Below are positions 6,269 to 6,302 of a DNA stretch of 6,302 nt, one piece after another; position 1 is the stretch's first letter; each line of letters begins with the position of its first letter. A program made the translations under genes and the position numbers. The stretch spans positions 1-6,302 of the forward strand of contig PKYJ01000127.1 in assembly GCA_003132605.1 (NCBI GenBank). The letters run 5' to 3'. The notes below the pieces were generated by a model. That model made no database searches, was not told where the DNA came from, and saw only the letters and a program-made list of their open reading frames with translations. The DNA is from Peptococcaceae bacterium (GTDB lineage Bacteria > Bacillota > DSM-12270 > Thermacetogeniales > Thermacetogeniaceae).

Positions 6269-6302
6269 GCTATCACTCCCTCCATTAATGCCTGACGGTT
6301 CA

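Overview
The window looks like part of the chromosome of a spore-forming, fairly GC-rich member of the Firmicutes (class Clostridia, possibly Peptococcaceae-like). The taxonomic guess is inference. It rests on a CIRCE-controlled groES-groEL operon behind a sigma-A promoter, strong Shine-Dalgarno sites, a PdaB-like polysaccharide deacetylase of the type linked to sporulation, and a stand-alone pyruvate-kinase C-terminal-domain protein of a kind common in anaerobic Clostridia and archaea.

Layout. Positions 1-1479 (minus) hold groEL, cut at its C-terminus by the window edge. Positions 1536-1820 (minus) hold groES. Upstream lie a perfect CIRCE operator (1862-1888) and a TTGACA-N17-TATATT promoter (1902-1930). 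Positions 1931-2124 are non-coding, with a terminator-like hairpin and a perfect palindrome. Positions 2125-2643 (minus) encode an unrecognised cysteine-rich protein with its own -10 box and an inverted repeat in its leader. A short divergent region (2743-2846) precedes a membrane-anchored PdaB-like deacetylase (2847-3701, plus).

A group II intron of about 2 kb (about 3703 to about 5689, plus) begins two bases after the first base of the gap, that is, right behind the deacetylase stop codon. It has a 5' ribozyme part, a reverse transcriptase/maturase gene (4219-5496) without an endonuclease domain, and a clear domain V (5557-5589). An 8-bp EBS1-IBS1 pairing (3918-3925 with 3695-3702) fixes the 5' splice site. 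The 3' splice site is less certain. Positions 5723-6268 (minus) encode the pyruvate-kinase-C-like protein, convergent with the deacetylase.

How the parts relate. GroES and GroEL form one heat-shock operon under probable HrcA control. The other host genes are separate units. The intron is a mobile insert in the sense direction of the deacetylase transcript. It leaves every reading frame intact, because the deacetylase stop codon lies inside its IBS1 target. Without the intron, the deacetylase and the pyruvate-kinase-C-like gene would converge with only about 35 bases between their stop codons. I found no CRISPR array, tRNA or rRNA, and no clear sign of an undescribed system. The most distinctive element is the intron and its placement.
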